Shown here: piece after piece, positions 17,892 to 26,624 of the stretch
How positions within the stretch are numbered: the stretch's first letter is position 1
Layout: each line of letters opens with the position of its first letter
Source: Actinomadura syzygii
Lineage (GTDB): Bacteria; Actinomycetota; Actinomycetes; Streptosporangiales; Streptosporangiaceae
Length of the DNA stretch: 64,000 nucleotides
Reading direction: 5' to 3'
NCBI RefSeq assembly: GCF_008085905.1
Contig: NZ_VSFF01000014.1
Span: forward strand, 310,001-374,000
The notes under the pieces: generated by a model
What the model saw: only the letters and a program-made list of their open reading frames with translations
Databases searched by the model: none
Told to the model about the DNA's origin: nothing
Translations under genes and position numbers: made by a program

Positions 17892-18791
17892 ATGAAACGC
17901 GCCGGAATCGCGGCCGTTCTCGGACTGGCCGCAGCCGTCACGACGTACGCCCCCACCGCCCCCGCCACCCTCGCGGCGCCCTCGGCGCCGTCCAACCTGT
18001 GCGCCGACCAGTCGGCCCAGGCCCGCGTTCGCGCCGGAACCCACGCCGTCGAGCCCAACCAGCCTGGGACCGCCCAGGTAGCGGCGATGGAGAAGGACTT
18101 CCAGAACCGCCTTGGCAAGCTGCGGAACAAGAAGACTTCGGCCATCACGGTCCGCGTGCACTTCCAGGTCGTCTACGGAAGTGCGGGCAATGTGCCCGAC
18201 GCGACCCTGAACAAGCAGATCGACGTCATGAACAGCGCCTACGCGGGCAGCGGCGTGACGTTCACTCTGGCCGAGATCAAGCGGACGCAGAACTCCGCCT
18301 GGTTCTCCGACCCGCAGGCCAACGAGGCCGCCATGAAGAACGCCCTGCATGTCGGCAACGCCCAGGACCTCAACTTCTACACCGCCGACCTGGGCAACAG
18401 CCTCCTCGGCTGGGCGACGTTCCCGAGCAGCTACCGCTCGCAGCCCAAGATGGACGGTGTGGTCATCCACTACCAGAGCGTGCCGGGCGGCACTCTCACC
18501 AACTACAACGAAGGCGACACCGGCACCCACGAAGTGGGTCACTGGATGGGGCTCTACCACACGTTCCAGGGCGGCTGCACGGGCGCTGGAGACGAGGTCT
18601 CCGACACGCCCGCCGAGCAGAGCCCGGCCTCCGGTTGCCCCACCGGTCGCGACACGTGCTCCTCGGCCGGAGTGGACCCGATCCACAACTACATGGACTA
18701 CAGCTACGACTCCTGCATGACCGAGTTCACGGCGGGCCAGACCTCGCGTATGCAGAGCCAGTGGTCCGCATACCGCGCGTCAGGAACCTGA
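17892..18791 (+). CDS. Secreted M43-family zinc metalloprotease (copy 2)
   Basis: A 299-residue paralogue of the protease at 16015. A signal peptide (MKRAGIAAVLGLAAAVTTYA) is followed by the catalytic domain with HEVGHWMGLYH (first His213) and Met-turn HNYMDYSYDSCM, and the same cysteine pattern (GGCTGAGDEV, GCPTGRDTC). It lacks about 35 residues of the pro-region of copy 1. AAGGAG lies five bases before the ATG. It is followed by two strong stem-loops. The pair probably arose by duplication, with the AlkD-like gene between. Confidence 0.9.
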   Translation: MKRAGIAAVLGLAAAVTTYAPTAPATLAAPSAPSNLCADQSAQARVRAGTHAVEPNQPGTAQVAAMEKDFQNRLGKLRNKKTSAITVRVHFQVVYGSAGNVPDATLNKQIDVMNSAYAGSGVTFTLAEIKRTQNSAWFSDPQANEAAMKNALHVGNAQDLNFYTADLGNSLLGWATFPSSYRSQPKMDGVVIHYQSVPGGTLTNYNEGDTGTHEVGHWMGLYHTFQGGCTGAGDEVSDTPAEQSPASGCPTGRDTCSSAGVDPIHNYMDYSYDSCMTEFTAGQTSRMQSQWSAYRASGT

Positions 18792-18801
18792 CCCGCACCC
18801 C

Positions 18802-18827
18802 GGCTGGACGGTCGTGACCGTCCAGCC
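18802..18827. terminator. Stem-loop after metalloprotease 2
   Basis: Twelve-base perfect arms GGCTGGACGGTC and GACCGTCCAGCC around GT, 11 bases after the stop at 18791. Confidence 0.75.
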
Positions 18828-18844
18828 GACGACTGACCCCCGGT

Positions 18845-18887
18845 AGAACGGGCCGGGTGAGCCTGTCAGGCTCACCCGGCCCGTTCT
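18845..18887. terminator. Long perfect inverted repeat between convergent genes
   Basis: Two 21-base perfectly complementary arms flank a single T; the left arm begins AGAACGGGCCGGG. It stands between the + strand protease and the minus-strand GMC oxidoreductase ending at 19012. It probably terminates both, but is longer than an ordinary terminator. Confidence 0.7.
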
Positions 18888-19011
18888 GCGCTGCGACCGG
18901 CCGACTTTTCCACAGAATCTCGTTCTAGTGCCGTGCCGCCGTCGCCCCGCCGAGAATTCAGGAGTCGAGTTCGGGGAGGCGGCGATGGCGGATTCAGCGG
19001 GTGGGGCGGCG

Positions 19012-20763
19012 TCAGGTGATGTCGATGATCGGGAGCTTCAACGCCCCCGGCGCGTCGGCCGGGACGGTCGGGTTCTTCGGCGGGACGGGGTTGAGCCGCC
19101 GGTACGGCTCGCCCAGCTCAGGGCGGAGGTCGTCCTCCGACCGGTTCGGCCAGAGCGACATGGCACGCTCGGCCTGCGCTGTGATCGTCAGGGACGGGTT
19201 GACGCCCAGGTTGGCGGAGACGGCCGAGCCGTCCACGACATGCAGGCCCGGGTGCCCGTATACGCGGTGATATGCGTCGATCACTCCGGAATCCGCCGAG
19301 TCGCCGATCGCGCACCCGCCGAGGAAGTGCGCCGTCATCGGGACGTCGAACAGGTCGCCCCAGGTGCCGCCCGCCATCCCGCCGATCTCGTCGGCGATCA
19401 GCCGGGTCGCCTCGTGCCCCTCCGGGATCCACGTCGGGTTCGGCTCGCCGTGCCCGGCGGACGAGTGGACGTCCCAGCCGAAGGGACCCTTCTTCGGGCG
19501 CAGCGTGATCGAGTTGTTCCGGGTCTGCATGACCAGCGCGATGACCGTCCGCTCCGACCAGTGCCGCACGTCCGCGAGTTGCATCAGGTCGCGCGGGCGG
19601 CGCACCGCCTCGCGGACGAACTTCAGCAGGCGGGGCTTGTGCTTCTCGCCCGGACGGTCGCCGTCCACGAGCAGCGTCTGCAGACCGGCGAGCAGGTTGG
19701 AGCCGCGCCCATACCGGACGGGTTCGATGTGCGTGTCCGGCGCGGGGTGGAACGACGACGTGATCGCGACGCCCTTGGAGAAGTCGGGGCCCGGCTTGCC
19801 GTTCGCCCGCCCGCCGCCGAGGATCGCCTCCGAGTTGGTGCGGGTCAGCGCGCCGAGCCGGTCCGACAGTCGCGGCAGCGCGCCCGTCGCCTTCAGCTTG
19901 TGCAGAAGCTTCTGCGTCCCGTACGTCCCGGCGGCGAACACGACCTGCTCGGCCGTGAGCGTCTTGCGGTTGCGGCCGAACGAACCCGTCCGCACGATGT
20001 CGACCTCATAGCCGCCGCCCTGCCGCGGCCTGACGGACGTGACGCGGCTGAGCGGCATCACCCGCGCGCCCGCCTTCTCCGCCAGATACAGGTAGTTCTC
20101 GGTGAGCATGTTCTTCGCGCCGTGGCGGCAGCCCGTCATGCACTCGCCGCACTCCAGGCAGCCGCGCCGCCGCGGGCCCGCGCCGCCGAAGTACGGGTCG
20201 GCGCTCTCCACCCCGGCGCCGCGTCCGAAGAACACGCCGACCGGTGTCCTGACGAACGTGTCGCCCTTGCCCATCCGGTCGGCGACCCGCTTCATGATCT
20301 TGTCGGCCTCGGTGGTCGTCCGGTTCTGCACGACGCCGAGCATGCGCTTCGCCTGCTCGTAGTAGGGCGCCAGCTCGTCCTGCCAGTCGGTGATGTGCGC
20401 CCACTGCCGGTCCTTGAAGAACGGCTCCGGCGGGACGTACAGGGTGTTGGCGTAGTTGAGCGAGCCGCCGCCCACGCCCGCACCGGCCAGCACCAGCACC
20501 CGGCTGGACTTCGCCCCGCGGATCAGGTGCATCCGCTGGATGCCGGTGAACCCGAGCGCGGGCGCCCACAGGTAGCGGGCGATGCGCCAGTTCGTCTTGG
20601 GCAGCGCCGGATACCGCGACCCGGGCGCTCCGGACGGGTTCGTGTCGAAGCGGCGGCCCGCCTCGATCACCCCGACCCGGTAGCCCTTCTCGGTCAGCCG
20701 CAGCGCCGACACGCTGCCGCCGAATCCCGACCCGACCACGAGCACGTCGAAGTCATGCTTCAC
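19012..20763 (-). CDS. GMC-family FAD oxidoreductase, ChoD-like
   Basis: A 583-residue flavoenzyme. FAD binding is GSGFGGS (11-17) and GAGVGGGSLNYAN. The substrate-domain motifs are HFLGGCAIGDS and the C-terminal NPSLTITAQAERA. A cysteine cluster CLECGECMTGC marks the branch of GMC proteins related to mycobacterial ChoD and short of true cholesterol oxidases. It follows gabD2 after 9 bp, so both are co-transcribed. In M. tuberculosis choD precedes guaB3, as this locus does broadly, which supports the ChoD-like call. Substrate unknown; an alcohol or sterol-like compound is possible. Confidence 0.88.
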   Translation of the reverse strand: MKHDFDVLVVGSGFGGSVSALRLTEKGYRVGVIEAGRRFDTNPSGAPGSRYPALPKTNWRIARYLWAPALGFTGIQRMHLIRGAKSSRVLVLAGAGVGGGSLNYANTLYVPPEPFFKDRQWAHITDWQDELAPYYEQAKRMLGVVQNRTTTEADKIMKRVADRMGKGDTFVRTPVGVFFGRGAGVESADPYFGGAGPRRRGCLECGECMTGCRHGAKNMLTENYLYLAEKAGARVMPLSRVTSVRPRQGGGYEVDIVRTGSFGRNRKTLTAEQVVFAAGTYGTQKLLHKLKATGALPRLSDRLGALTRTNSEAILGGGRANGKPGPDFSKGVAITSSFHPAPDTHIEPVRYGRGSNLLAGLQTLLVDGDRPGEKHKPRLLKFVREAVRRPRDLMQLADVRHWSERTVIALVMQTRNNSITLRPKKGPFGWDVHSSAGHGEPNPTWIPEGHEATRLIADEIGGMAGGTWGDLFDVPMTAHFLGGCAIGDSADSGVIDAYHRVYGHPGLHVVDGSAVSANLGVNPSLTITAQAERAMSLWPNRSEDDLRPELGEPYRRLNPVPPKNPTVPADAPGALKLPIIDIT

Positions 20764-20772
20764 GGGCGATCC

Positions 20773-22353
20773 CTACTTGATCCGCAGCTTCTTCATGAGC
20801 TTGATCCCGGTCGCCATCATGTCGGCGAACCGGTCGTAGCCGATGGCGCCCGGCGGTTCCAGGTCCATGATGTGCTGGCTCGCGACCGTCTGCGCCTCGG
20901 TGAACTTCAGCAGCCCCTCGGACCCGTGCCGCCGGCCCACACCGGACTGCTTCATCCCGCCCATGGGCGAGTCGTAGGACGCGTAGGCCGCGCCGTACCC
21001 GTCGTTGATGTTGACCGTCCCCGCCTGGATGCGGGCGGCGAGACGGCGCCCCTTCGCGACGTCCTTCGTCCATACCGAGGCGTTCAACCCATAAGGGGTG
21101 TCGTTCGCCCGCTCGACGACCTCGTCCTCGTCCCGGTACTTGTAGACCGCGACGACCGGCCCGAACGTCTCGTTGGCGCACAGGTCCATATCGCCATCGA
21201 CATCCGCGAGAACGGTCGGCTCGTAGAACAGCGGCCCGACGTCCGGACGGGCCTTGCCTCCGGCCAGAACGGTCGCACCCGCCTCCACGGCCTGGTCGAC
21301 ATGGCGCGTCACTGCGTCCAGTTGCCGCTTGTAGGTCAGCGACCCCATCTCGGCCTGGAAGTCCAGCCCGGCGCCGAGCCTCATCCCCTTCACCAGCTCG
21401 ACGAACCGGGGGACGAACCGGTCGTAGACGTCCTCGTGCACGTACATCCGCTCGATCGAGATGCAGAGCTGCCCGGCGTTGGTGAAGCACGCGCGCACGG
21501 CGCCCCGCGCGGTGCGCTCCACGTCGGCGTCCGGCAGGACGATCATCGGGTTCTTTCCGCCGAGTTCCAGCGAGTACCCGACCAGCCGAGGCGCGACCTT
21601 CTCCGCGATCGCCTTCCCACCGCGCGTCGACCCGGTGAACGACACGTAGTCGGCGTTCTCCACCAGCGGGTCGCCGATGTCGGACGGGTCACCCACGACG
21701 ATCTGCCACAGATCGCGCGGCAGCCCAAGCTCGATCAGCAGATCGAGAACCCACAAGCTGGACAAACAGGTCTGCGTGTCCGGCTTGTGGATCACGGCGT
21801 TACCCGCCATCAGCGCGGGTGCGATATCGCTCGCCCCGAGCGCGAACGGATAGTTCCACGGCGCGATCAGCGCGACGACACCCTTCGGGTGCCGCAACTC
21901 ATGGACGCGCGTAAGCCCCGGCATCATGCCCTGCCTGCGCCGCGGCTTCAGCAGCTTCGGGGCCCGCCGCGCGTAGTAGAGCGAGCAGAGCGCCACGTCG
22001 AGGAACTCCTCCATCGCGTGGCGGCGCGCCTTGCCGGTCTCCAGCTGGATGACGTCGAGGATCTCCGCGCGCCGGTCGACCAGCGCGTTCGCGAGCCGCA
22101 GGAACGGCTTGACCCGCTCCGCCGCCGGCAGCGCGCCCCAGGCCCGCTGCGCCGCCCGCGCCCGCTCGTACGCCTTCCGGACGTCGTCGGCGCTGGACAG
22201 CGGAACGGTCGCGAGAGGCTCGCCGGTGAACGGCCCGGTGATCGTCGCGGTCTCGGCGCCGCTCGACGCCACATGCGAGACCAGCCGGTCGATCAGAGTC
22301 TGCGGCAGCGTGCGCTCCGTCGCGCCTTCGGCGGAGACCGTCGGGGATGCCAT
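20773..22353 (-). CDS. gabD2: Succinic semialdehyde dehydrogenase, GabD2-like
   Basis: A 526-residue aldehyde dehydrogenase. The catalytic cysteine is in FTNAGQLCISIERMYV, the glutamate in LELGGKNPM, and cofactor contacts are in APWNYPFALG and ETFGPVVAVY. The sequence follows GabD2 of M. tuberculosis closely (FTGEPLATVPLSSADDV, GKARPDVGPLFYEPT). It oxidises succinic semialdehyde to succinate with NAD(P)+. The start at 22353 (MASPTVSAEG) is preferred over an ATG nine codons upstream because family members begin near here. It is first in a pair with the GMC oxidoreductase. Confidence 0.92.
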   Translation of the reverse strand: MASPTVSAEGATERTLPQTLIDRLVSHVASSGAETATITGPFTGEPLATVPLSSADDVRKAYERARAAQRAWGALPAAERVKPFLRLANALVDRRAEILDVIQLETGKARRHAMEEFLDVALCSLYYARRAPKLLKPRRRQGMMPGLTRVHELRHPKGVVALIAPWNYPFALGASDIAPALMAGNAVIHKPDTQTCLSSLWVLDLLIELGLPRDLWQIVVGDPSDIGDPLVENADYVSFTGSTRGGKAIAEKVAPRLVGYSLELGGKNPMIVLPDADVERTARGAVRACFTNAGQLCISIERMYVHEDVYDRFVPRFVELVKGMRLGAGLDFQAEMGSLTYKRQLDAVTRHVDQAVEAGATVLAGGKARPDVGPLFYEPTVLADVDGDMDLCANETFGPVVAVYKYRDEDEVVERANDTPYGLNASVWTKDVAKGRRLAARIQAGTVNINDGYGAAYASYDSPMGGMKQSGVGRRHGSEGLLKFTEAQTVASQHIMDLEPPGAIGYDRFADMMATGIKLMKKLRIK

Positions 22354-22895
22354 ACAGGCAGCGTATGACCCCCCGCCCACTCTTGGCTACCCGCAAGTAA
22401 CGCGACCCGTGGAGTGATGTACCCCACGCGCTAGAGCAGTCTCCATCCCCCATTGACACCTCAACCTGACCGGACCGTTCCAAGCCAGGTCGAATTACGT
22501 AACCGACGGACTGACCATGCTTACCCGGTGTATTCCGAAGAGAGAATCTCGCTCCACGCCCACGCCGCCCGCTCCCCAACCAAGGAGAACCAAAGCCCAC
22601 CAACCACGACACACCGTCCAGTCCCCGGGCTCAGACGACCACCCAGAGACCCAAGCCCACAAGGGTCCAATTGGAGATGTCGGCGACTTGATCGAAAGGC
22701 GGGAGCGCGGTCAGGCCCTGTCCGTCCGCCCGACGGCAGGCAGGCAGGCAGGCAAGCCGGGGAGCATCTCCCAGACCAAAGCAACCAGGAAACACGAGGA
22801 AAGCGCGTGCGTCGCGGCGATATGCCCGGCGGCCAGGGGCGCAAGCACAAGGGGGCGAGGGACGTATCAAAGGCCACACTGGGAGGGAACAGCAC
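22354..22895. other. 542-bp divergent intergenic region
   Basis: It separates gabD2 (minus) from a TetR gene (plus). The base composition is lower in GC than the flanks, and no frame shows plausible codon use. A short GGCA microsatellite (four to five units) sits at 22737-22756. The promoters of both genes must lie here, but I see no convincing operator or RNA. Confidence 0.6.
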
Positions 22896-23549
22896 ATGAC
22901 GGACACCCACGGTGACAACCGGCCCGAGGGTGACTCGACCGGGCCGGGGGGCTTCCGCACTCCGCCCCCGTCCGGCGGCGGCACCCCACCGCGCCGGGAC
23001 CGCCGCGAGCAGACCAGGACCGCCCTGCTCACCGCCGCCGAACGCCTCTGGGCGGAACGCGGCATCCACGGCGCCTCTCTCGACGACATCGCGTCGGCCG
23101 CGGGCCTCACCAAGGGCGCCGTCTACTCCAACTTCGCGGGCAAGACCGACCTGCTGCTGGCCCTGATGGAGCGCTTCACCAGCGATCCGTCCCGCAGCGA
23201 CGTCTGCGACGAGATCCGCACCGCCGAGGAGGACGCCGACCCCACCGGCCGTCCCACCCGCCACGCCCCCGACGACCGTCCCCGGCGCCTGGCCCTGCTC
23301 CTCGTCGAGTTCTGGCTCTACGGCATGCGCGACTACGCCGCGGGCTGGCGCATCGCCGACTGGTACGCCGAACGCCGCGCCCAAATGGCCAGCGAACTGG
23401 AAACCACCGACGGCCTGGCCGCCGACGACCGCGCCGCCCTGGCCGTAGCCCTGGACCTGGGCGTCGCCTTCCAACACCTACTCGACCCGACCCGCGTCCC
23501 CGCCCACCTCTACAAAACCGGCAAAACCCTAATGCTCGGCACCCCCTAA
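22896..23549 (+). CDS. TetR-family transcriptional regulator
   Basis: A 217-residue regulator. A low-complexity N-terminus (PGGFRTPPPSGGG) is followed by a TetR helix-turn-helix at about 37-84 (LLTAAERLWAERG, LDDIASAAGLTKGAVYSNF). The C-terminal ligand domain is divergent. GGAGG precedes the ATG by about ten bases. It is divergent from gabD2-choD-like, the likely candidate target, and convergent with the exporter gene. The ligand is unknown. Confidence 0.9.
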   Translation: MTDTHGDNRPEGDSTGPGGFRTPPPSGGGTPPRRDRREQTRTALLTAAERLWAERGIHGASLDDIASAAGLTKGAVYSNFAGKTDLLLALMERFTSDPSRSDVCDEIRTAEEDADPTGRPTRHAPDDRPRRLALLLVEFWLYGMRDYAAGWRIADWYAERRAQMASELETTDGLAADDRAALAVALDLGVAFQHLLDPTRVPAHLYKTGKTLMLGTP

Positions 23550-23628
23550 CCCCACCAAGCACCCCACGCCGCGTCCTCGTGGGTTTGCCCCGGTGGGGTG
23601 GAGGGCCGGGGCGAAGGTGCGGAGGTCC

Positions 23629-25104
23629 TCAGTGGGTGGGCTGGGGGGTGGGGGTTGGGGCGGGCTTGGGGACGGGGGCGGTGCGTAGAGGGAGTTCGTT
23701 GATCAGCCAGGAGAGGGTTAGCCAGGTGGCGCTTACTGCGGCTACTGCCAGGAAGATTTGGGCGGTGCCGTGGGCTACGGCGTCCAGGTAGGCGGGGCCT
23801 GTGGCGGGGGTGCGGCCGTCCAGTGAGCGGGTGAAGATGGCGCCGAACGCAGCGATGCCCAGTGAGCCGCCGATCGTGCGGAACAAGGTGACGGTGCCGG
23901 AGGCCGCGCCGATGTCCGTCATCTCGACGCTGTTCTGCGCGATGGTGACGGTCAACTGCATGGTCAGCCCGAGACCGAGGCCGAGCAGCGCCATGGCGGC
24001 GCCGGTGGCCACACGTCCGGTCCCGGGATCGACGGCGGACAGCCACGTAGCGCCCGCGGTGAGCGCCACGCCGCCGAGGATGGGGAAGATCTTGTACCGG
24101 CCGGTCCCGCTCATCACCCGTCCGACGAGTTGGGTCGTGAACAGGATCGGGATCATCATCGGCAGCAGCAGGAGCCCGGACGACGAGGCGGACGCGCCCT
24201 GGACGGTCTGCTGGAACAGCGGCAGGTAGAGCACCCCGGCGAACATCACCACGCCCGTGACCAGCGACAGCGCGGAGGCGAGGGTGAAGTTGCGGCTGCC
24301 GAACATGCGCAACGGGATGACCGGGTCGGCGGCCCGCCGCTCCGCCAGCACGAACATCGCAGCACCGGCGATCGCCAGTGCGGCCAGGCCCCGGATCGGT
24401 CCCGAGGTCCACGCGTACTGGACGCCGCCCCAGGTCGCCGCGAGGATGAGCGCCCCGATGGTCGTCGCCAGCGCCCCGATCCCGGCGTAGTCGATCTTTA
24501 CGTTCCGGCGGGTCGCGGGCAGGTCCAGGAGCATCGCCGACCAGCCGAAGGCCAGCAGGCCGAGCGGCAGGTTGAGGTAGAACGCCCACCGCCAGCTCAA
24601 CTGGTCGGCGACCACCCCGCCGAGCAGCGGGCCGCCGATGGCGCCGATCGCCATGACCGCCGCGGTCATCCCCTGGTAGCGGCCCCGCTCACGAGGCGGC
24701 ACCAGCGCGCCGATGATCGAGAACGCGCCGACCATCAGGCCGCCCGCCCCGAGCCCTTGCAGTGCGCGGAAACCGATCAGGGCGGACATCGACCAGGCCG
24801 CCCCGGACAGCAGCGACCCGACCAGGAACACCGCGATCGAGGTCAGGAAGACCGTCTTGCGGCTGAACAGGTCGCCCAGCTTGCCCCAAACCGGCGTGGA
24901 GATCGCGGTCATCAGCGTGTAGGCGGTCACGACCCAGGCCATGTGGTCGAGGCCGCCGAGGTCCCGGACGATCGTCGGCATCGCGGTGCCGACGATCGCG
25001 TTGTCGAGCATCGCCAGCAGCATCGCCAGCATGACGCCTAACAAGATGACGCGGATTTCGCGTCCAGTGGGGGCGGACGCCTGCGGTACGGCCGTCGTCG
25101 TCAT
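23629..25104 (-). CDS. DHA2-family MFS multidrug exporter (14 TMS)
   Basis: A 491-residue membrane protein with about 14 hydrophobic helices. It carries MFS motif A, GKLGDLFSRKTV, and motif C-like GAIGGPLLGG, with LDNAIVGTAMPTI in helix 1, as in EmrB/QacA proton-coupled exporters. GGAGGTGA lies directly upstream of the ATG. It is divergent from the double-TetR gene at 25215, and the 110-bp spacer carries inverted repeats, so it is very likely repressed by that protein. The substrate is unknown. Confidence 0.92.
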   Translation of the reverse strand: MTTTAVPQASAPTGREIRVILLGVMLAMLLAMLDNAIVGTAMPTIVRDLGGLDHMAWVVTAYTLMTAISTPVWGKLGDLFSRKTVFLTSIAVFLVGSLLSGAAWSMSALIGFRALQGLGAGGLMVGAFSIIGALVPPRERGRYQGMTAAVMAIGAIGGPLLGGVVADQLSWRWAFYLNLPLGLLAFGWSAMLLDLPATRRNVKIDYAGIGALATTIGALILAATWGGVQYAWTSGPIRGLAALAIAGAAMFVLAERRAADPVIPLRMFGSRNFTLASALSLVTGVVMFAGVLYLPLFQQTVQGASASSSGLLLLPMMIPILFTTQLVGRVMSGTGRYKIFPILGGVALTAGATWLSAVDPGTGRVATGAAMALLGLGLGLTMQLTVTIAQNSVEMTDIGAASGTVTLFRTIGGSLGIAAFGAIFTRSLDGRTPATGPAYLDAVAHGTAQIFLAVAAVSATWLTLSWLINELPLRTAPVPKPAPTPTPQPTH

Positions 25105-25123
25105 GGCCGATCACCTCCGAAGC

Positions 25124-25191
25124 AGAGTAGAAACGAGCATACTCGTGGTGTCGTTAAAAAACTAGAACGACTCTACTCTGAGAGTGGTTCT
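25124..25191. promoter_or_regulatory. Operator cluster between exporter and double-TetR gene
   Basis: Several inverted repeats overlap in an AT-rich spacer: AGAGTAG (25124) against CTACTCT (25173-25179); ACGAG-CATA-CTCGT (25133-25146); AGAACGACTCT against AGAGTGGTTCT (25164-25191, one mismatch); and ACTCT-G-AGAGT (25175-25185). Such nested palindromes fit TetR binding on a shared divergent promoter. Confidence 0.6.
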
Positions 25192-25214
25192 GCAGGCGGC
25201 GGTAGACTGGCGGC

Positions 25215-26531
25215 ATGACCGAGGCGACCATGGGGCGCAGGGAGCGCAAGAAGGCACGGACCAGGCAGGCGATCGCCGACGCCGCGCTGGAGTTGTTCCT
25301 CGAACGCGGCTACGACCAGGTCAGCGTCAAGGACGTCGCCGAGGCCGCCGATGTGTCGACGAGCGGCCTGTTCAAGCACTTCCCGACCAAGGAGGCCCTG
25401 GTCTTCGACCGGGACGACGACATCCGGACGAGTCTGGTGTCGGCGGTGCGCGACCGTCCCGAGGGCGTCCCGCCGCTGGACGCCCTGCGCGACTGGCGGC
25501 TGGCCCGGCTCCGCGAACGCTCCGCCGACCCGCGGACGGCCGCGTTCGCCGAACTCGTCACCGGCACCCCGGCCCTCCAGGACTACGCCGACCGAATGTG
25601 GCTAGCCCACGAGAAGGAACTGGCCCAAGCCCTAGCCCAAGCCGAAACAGACCCGCACGCCCCGAGCCCGGACGGCCCGGCGGGCGGCGCCCCAGATGCA
25701 GGCGCTTCGCAGACGGACATCGCCACGCGAACACATGACCCGGCGCGCACCGATGTTGCGGCGCGGGCTGTTGCGCGGTTTGGGTTGGATCGGCTGCGGG
25801 TCGGGGAGCAGGGTGATCCGCGTCGCGTGGTCGAGGCCGCGTTCGCCTTGCTGGCTCACGGGTGGCCTGCCCCCGAACTGAGCCGCCCGGCGCGTGAACA
25901 GGCCCCGGCTGGCGCGCGGCCCGAGGCTCCGGCCGGGCCGCCTGGGCTGCGCGAACGCAAGAAAGCCCAGACACGGCGGGCCATCACCGAGGCCGCGGTC
26001 GCGCTGTTCACCGAGCGCGGTTACGACGATGTGGGCGTCCGCGAGATCGCCGATGCCGCCGACACCTCGATCGCGACCCTGTTCAAGTACTTCCCGGACG
26101 GCAAGGTGAGCCTGGTCTTTCCCGGCGATCGGGCGGCCAGGATCGCCTCGCTGACCGGTGCCGTCCACGATCGGGCGCCGGGCCAGACCGTCCTGGACGC
26201 GCTGCGCGGTCTCCTGTCCCAGCGCGGGCCGTTCAAGGAAGACCCCACGCCCGCGGAGCAGCGCGTCCTCGACCTGGTGAGCGCCACTCCGGACCTGCGC
26301 GACTACGCGCTCCGCTCCTGGACGCACGGCCAAGAGCCTCTCGCCGCCGCCATCGCCGCGGAGTCCGGCCTCCCCGCCGACGACCTCACCGCGCGGCTCC
26401 TGGCGCGCTACGTCCTGCAGATCCCCGACCTGGCGCGGAACACCTCCGACCCCGGGCGCACCCTTGACATCGTCATCGACCTCCTCAGCCGAGGCTGGCC
26501 CGCCTGCCTCCACGAGCCCAAGCCCGACTAG
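25215..26531 (+). CDS. Double TetR protein: two complete TetR modules in one chain
   Basis: A 438-residue protein with two TetR units. The first helix-turn-helix is at about 13-60 (ARTRQAIADAALELFLERGYD, VSTSGLFKHFP). The second is at about 250-298 (AQTRRAITEAAVALFTERGYD, TSIATLFKYFPDG). Each is followed by its own helical C-terminal part (AFAELVTGTPALQDYADRMW; RVLDLVSATPDLRDYALRSW), and both end with a GWPA motif. A proline/alanine-rich linker of about 15 residues joins them. Ordinary TetR proteins are 190-220 residues and dimerise; here one chain could supply the dimer. It is divergent from the DHA2 exporter and most likely represses it. Confidence 0.9.
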   Translation: MTEATMGRRERKKARTRQAIADAALELFLERGYDQVSVKDVAEAADVSTSGLFKHFPTKEALVFDRDDDIRTSLVSAVRDRPEGVPPLDALRDWRLARLRERSADPRTAAFAELVTGTPALQDYADRMWLAHEKELAQALAQAETDPHAPSPDGPAGGAPDAGASQTDIATRTHDPARTDVAARAVARFGLDRLRVGEQGDPRRVVEAAFALLAHGWPAPELSRPAREQAPAGARPEAPAGPPGLRERKKAQTRRAITEAAVALFTERGYDDVGVREIADAADTSIATLFKYFPDGKVSLVFPGDRAARIASLTGAVHDRAPGQTVLDALRGLLSQRGPFKEDPTPAEQRVLDLVSATPDLRDYALRSWTHGQEPLAAAIAAESGLPADDLTARLLARYVLQIPDLARNTSDPGRTLDIVIDLLSRGWPACLHEPKPD

Positions 26532-26624
26532 CCCGACCAGCCCGGCCAGTCCGACCAGGCCGACGATCGGCTTAGGGCTGTGGGGGCGTGGTCCCGAGTC
26601 GTAGCCCGGCGATCCGGCAAGGTG

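Noticed and set aside
18928..22368. 1,146-codon open frame on the + strand over the GMC and SSADH genes
   Set aside because: It crosses two genes with clear enzyme motifs on the other strand and has no start signal or domain.
22737..22756. GGCA microsatellite as a phase-variable switch
   Set aside because: It lies outside any supported gene, so variation would not shift a reading frame.
22453..22899. Possible small gene in the gabD2-TetR gap
   Set aside because: Basic, low-complexity sequence without ribosome site or family resemblance.
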